Shown here: piece by piece, positions 14,422 to 16,887 of the stretch | How positions within the stretch are numbered: the first letter of the stretch is position 1 | Layout: each line of letters starts with the position of its first letter | NCBI GenBank assembly: GCA_018657655.1 | Contig: JABHWQ010000227.1 | Coordinates: 1 to 16,887, forward strand | Direction of reading: 5' to 3' | DNA length: 16,887 nt | DNA from: Chloroflexota bacterium | GTDB lineage: Bacteria > Chloroflexota > Dehalococcoidia > SZUA-161 > SpSt-899 | Notes under the pieces: generated by a model | What the model saw: the letters and a program-made list of their open reading frames with translations, nothing else | Databases searched by the model: none | What the model was told of the DNA's origin: nothing | Program-made: the position numbers and the translations under genes

Positions 14422-15696
14422 ATGAACAGAAAGCGATCCAACCAACTTTTCGATGAGGCCCAAAACTACCTTCCTGGGGGAGTGGACAGTCCTGTTCGGG
14501 CCTTCAAATCTGTAGGAGGAAATCCCCTTTTTATAAAACGGGGGAAAGGTTCCAAAATCTACGATGAAGATGGAAATGAGTTTATAGATTATGTCTGTTC
14601 CTGGGGCCCGATGATATTGGGGCATGCTTCATTACAGGTAGTTAAATCGGTGCAAAGAATGGCCGAATCGGGAACAAGCTTCGGCGCGCCGACGGAACTT
14701 GAGACCACATTGGCGAAGATGGTCTGCGAGGCGGTGCCGTCAATAGAGATGGTCCGGTTTGTCAGTTCCGGAACTGAAGCCACTATGAGCGCTCTGCGGC
14801 TGGCTCGTGCCTTTACTGAGCGGGAAAAGATCATTAAGTTTGCTGGATGCTATCATGGCCACTCGGATGGCCTGTTGGCAAAAGCCGGTTCTGGTGCCAC
14901 TACTCTGGGAATTCCGGATAGCCCTGGTGTGCCGGTGGGATATGCCCAGAATACGCTAATTGCCAGATATAATGATTTGGAATCTGTTAGAAACCTTTTC
15001 ATCCGCCATAATGATATTGCTGCGGTGATCATCGAACCTGTAGCTGCCAACATGGGTGTTGTTCTACCGGAACCGGGCTTTCTTGAAGGTTTGCGCGAGG
15101 TGACCAAATCGTCTGGATCTCTGCTAATATTCGATGAAGTGATCAGTGGATTCCGGCTCACTTACGGTGGAGCACAGGCGGTATATGAGGTCATTCCGGA
15201 TTTGACGTGTCTGGGCAAGATAATCGGTGGTGGATTACCGGTGGGAGCATATGGGGGGCGGGCCGATATTATGAAAATGATGGCTCCATCAGGGGCAGTC
15301 TACCAGGCAGGTACACTTTCCGGGAATCCTCTGGCGATGGTGGCAGGGATAGAAACACTTCGAGCGTTACAGGAGCCGAATTTCTATAAGGAACTGGAAC
15401 GAAAGTCAGTCAATTTGTGGAAAGGAATGACAGAAGCGGCTACGAAAGTTGGCTTGCCTGTGCAGGTTTCAAGGATCGGGTCGATAATGACTCCGTTTTT
15501 TAATGATCAACCGGTTTTCGATTATGAATCGGCTACCAACGCTGATACACAAAAGTTCGGAGAGTTTCATCGGAAATTGCTGGAACAGGGTATTTATTGG
15601 CCGCCATCACAGTTTGAAGCGGCGTTCGTTTCGATCGCTCACAGTGATGGTGACATCGAGGCTACTGTACAGGCAATTGAGAAGGCTTTTGTATAA
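14422..15696 (+). CDS. hemL: Glutamate-1-semialdehyde 2,1-aminomutase
   Basis: This PLP enzyme converts glutamate-1-semialdehyde to 5-aminolevulinate, the step between HemA and HemB. The PLP lysine is K266 in CLGKIIGGGLPVGAYGG. YLPGGVDSPVRAFKSVGG near the N-terminus and FVSSGTEATMSALRLAR are family signatures, and LLIFDEVISGFR carries the aspartate that contacts the cofactor nitrogen. I chose ATG 14422, behind AAGGA, giving 424 residues. A longer open frame from 14383 starts inside the repeat hairpin. The repeat cluster and MITE separate it from hemB, so it may depend on read-through or on a promoter within the repeats. I see no terminator after its stop. Confidence 0.95.
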   Translation: MNRKRSNQLFDEAQNYLPGGVDSPVRAFKSVGGNPLFIKRGKGSKIYDEDGNEFIDYVCSWGPMILGHASLQVVKSVQRMAESGTSFGAPTELETTLAKMVCEAVPSIEMVRFVSSGTEATMSALRLARAFTEREKIIKFAGCYHGHSDGLLAKAGSGATTLGIPDSPGVPVGYAQNTLIARYNDLESVRNLFIRHNDIAAVIIEPVAANMGVVLPEPGFLEGLREVTKSSGSLLIFDEVISGFRLTYGGAQAVYEVIPDLTCLGKIIGGGLPVGAYGGRADIMKMMAPSGAVYQAGTLSGNPLAMVAGIETLRALQEPNFYKELERKSVNLWKGMTEAATKVGLPVQVSRIGSIMTPFFNDQPVFDYESATNADTQKFGEFHRKLLEQGIYWPPSQFEAAFVSIAHSDGDIEATVQAIEKAFV

Positions 15697-15723
15697 GGGC
15701 TTACGCAAGCAGCCGCAACTTTA

Positions 15724-16884
15724 GGAATCTCTGAATAAGTCTCGAATCATGAGATAATAGTGACAGGATTTATTCAAGGAGATTTACCGATGATAGATGG
15801 GCCATCGTTTGCCAGCCTCGCCTATGACAATAAGAAGAAAAGGACCCGCCGGGAAAAGTTTCTGGCGGAGATGGATCAGGTGATTCCGTGGGCAGATCTT
15901 TTAGAGATTATCAGGAAGCATTATCCCAAAGCGGGGAACGGTCGTCAGCCGATGCCACTGGAGCGGATGCTGCGAATCTATTTTATGCAGCAGTGGTACG
16001 GGCTTTCCGATCCGGGGATGGAAGATGCGTTGTATGATATTGAATCAATGAGACGCTTTGCCAGTATCGATCTGGAAGCCGATACTATACCAGATGAAAC
16101 CACCATTTTGAACTTTCGGCATCTGCTGGAAAAGCATAAGCTGACAGAGAAGATATTCGAGAACACAAAGCATTATTTGGCTGACAAAGGGCTGATGTTA
16201 CGTGAGGGAACGATTGTGGATGCGACCATCATCAATGCACCGTCATCAACCAAGAATGAAATGCGGAAACGAGACCCTGAGATGAAGCAAACCAAGAAAG
16301 GGAATCAGTGGTATTTTGGGATGAAGGCTCATGTCGGCACAGAGAGTAAAAGGGGTCTGGTCCACAGCATCGTTGTCACCAATGCCGGAGTACATGACTC
16401 ACAGGTGATGGATGATCTACTTCACGGAGAAGAAAGGGCTGTTTATGGGGACAAGGCTTATGCCAATACCGGAAAGAGCCAGCAGTTCGAATCCCAGGGC
16501 ATCGAGTGGCTTGTTGATCGTAAAGGCACAAAAGGGCATCCACTGACGCAAAAAGATAAGGAATGGAATCATCAACAGAATCGGACACGGGCCAAAGGAG
16601 AACACGCCTTTCTAGTGGTCAAACATCTATGGGGATACAGGAAGGTCAGATACAAGGGTTTACTCAAGAATGCGGCACAGGTGTTCAGCCTGTTTGCGTT
16701 AGCCAATCTGTATATGGTTCGCAAGGACTTATTGTTGCTGAAGGGTTAGTCTGCCCAAAACCAGGGAAATACCCCTGGAAAGGGGAAAATCAGATCAGAA
16801 TATCACAACAATCGAGCTTGTGAAACACTTCTTCAGCAACAACAGGCCCAAAAAGAGACTTTAGGTGCCTTGATCAGAGCTTCC
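15724..16884 (+). mobile_element. IS5-family insertion sequence, apparently complete
   Basis: The left end GGAATCTCTGAATAAGT (15724) and the reverse complement of the right end, GGAAGCTCTGATCAAGG (16884), are imperfect inverted repeats. They start with GGAA, as IS5-group ends do. TTA stands directly outside both ends (15721-15723 and 16885-16887), consistent with the short TA-containing target duplications of this family. At 1161 bases the length fits the group. The element lies 27 bases after the hemL stop and faces the same way. The window ends exactly on the second TTA. Confidence 0.8.
15790..16749 (+). CDS. IS5-family transposase (DDE)
   Basis: A 319-residue transposase that cuts and joins DNA through a DDE active site: D144 (TIVDATIINA), D221 (VYGDKAYAN) and E271 (RAKGEHAFLVVK). 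E271-x6-K278 completes the Y-R-E-K signature of IS4/IS5-type enzymes. The N-terminal part (RQPMPLERMLRIYFMQQWYG) is the usual IS5 DUF772-type domain. ATG 15790, behind AAGGAG, is preferred over the GTG at 15760. The frame is intact and full length, so the element may still move. The 135 bases after the stop hold the right end and a small CCAGGG...CCCTGG stem (16761-16778), possibly a weak terminator. Confidence 0.93.
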   Translation: MIDGPSFASLAYDNKKKRTRREKFLAEMDQVIPWADLLEIIRKHYPKAGNGRQPMPLERMLRIYFMQQWYGLSDPGMEDALYDIESMRRFASIDLEADTIPDETTILNFRHLLEKHKLTEKIFENTKHYLADKGLMLREGTIVDATIINAPSSTKNEMRKRDPEMKQTKKGNQWYFGMKAHVGTESKRGLVHSIVVTNAGVHDSQVMDDLLHGEERAVYGDKAYANTGKSQQFESQGIEWLVDRKGTKGHPLTQKDKEWNHQQNRTRAKGEHAFLVVKHLWGYRKVRYKGLLKNAAQVFSLFALANLYMVRKDLLLLKG

Positions 16885-16887
16885 TTA

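Noticed and set aside
1..16887. CRISPR array, tRNA or rRNA genes
   Set aside because: I saw no regularly spaced repeats with unique spacers, no cloverleaf with a CCA-type end and no rRNA core motifs.

Overview
The window holds what looks like a complete route from glutamyl-tRNA to heme b through siroheme (the alternative, Ahb pathway), all on the + strand and set among decaying mobile DNA. This pathway is known from anaerobic bacteria and archaea (sulfate reducers, methanogens, some Firmicutes and Chloroflexota). The fused siroheme decarboxylase, the CobA-HemD fusion, the mid-range GC and the many short palindromic intergenic repeats suggest a strict anaerobe. An uncultured Dehalococcoidia-like Chloroflexota or a Desulfobacterota/Clostridia-like organism would fit, but the sequence alone does not settle the taxonomy.

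Left flank (1-2351). Bases 4 to about 300 are non-coding, rich in hairpins and begin like a group II intron. Next comes an orphan peptide/nickel-type ABC permease gene (dppB-like) broken by a frameshift in a run of seven A. A 0.4-kb internally deleted IS1595-family element, with both ends still visible, follows. Then comes a roughly 300-bp stretch in which I see nothing. After it lies a probable stand-alone or leader RNA (about 1990-2258) with its own sigma70-like promoter, several hairpins and a strong intrinsic terminator.

Heme region (2352-15696). The first gene is a MerR/excisionase-type HTH regulator that overlaps ahbC by four bases. Then follow ahbD, a fused ahbA-ahbB and a small [4Fe-4S] protein. 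Two AT-rich genes interrupt the series: a three-Cys-motif partner protein (TcmP) and its radical-SAM-like partner. The tetrapyrrole genes then resume: precorrin-2 dehydrogenase/ferrochelatase (Met8-like), hemA, hemC, cobA-hemD, hemB and hemL. Most junctions overlap or are very short. A cluster of palindromic repeats, apparently carrying a 230-bp MITE-like insertion, separates hemB from hemL.

How the genes work together: HemA and HemL make 5-aminolevulinate, and HemB, HemC and HemD make uroporphyrinogen III. CobA methylates it to precorrin-2, and the Met8-like enzyme oxidises it and inserts iron to give siroheme. AhbA-AhbB decarboxylates siroheme, AhbC removes two acetate side chains to give Fe-coproporphyrin III, and AhbD decarboxylates that to heme b. 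No protoporphyrin-branch gene (hemE, hemF/N, hemG/Y, hemH) is present in the window.

Right flank (15697-16887). An apparently intact IS5-family element with terminal inverted repeats and a TTA duplication reaches the last base of the window. Both edges of the window therefore lie at repeat-like sequence, which suggests a contig bounded by repeats.
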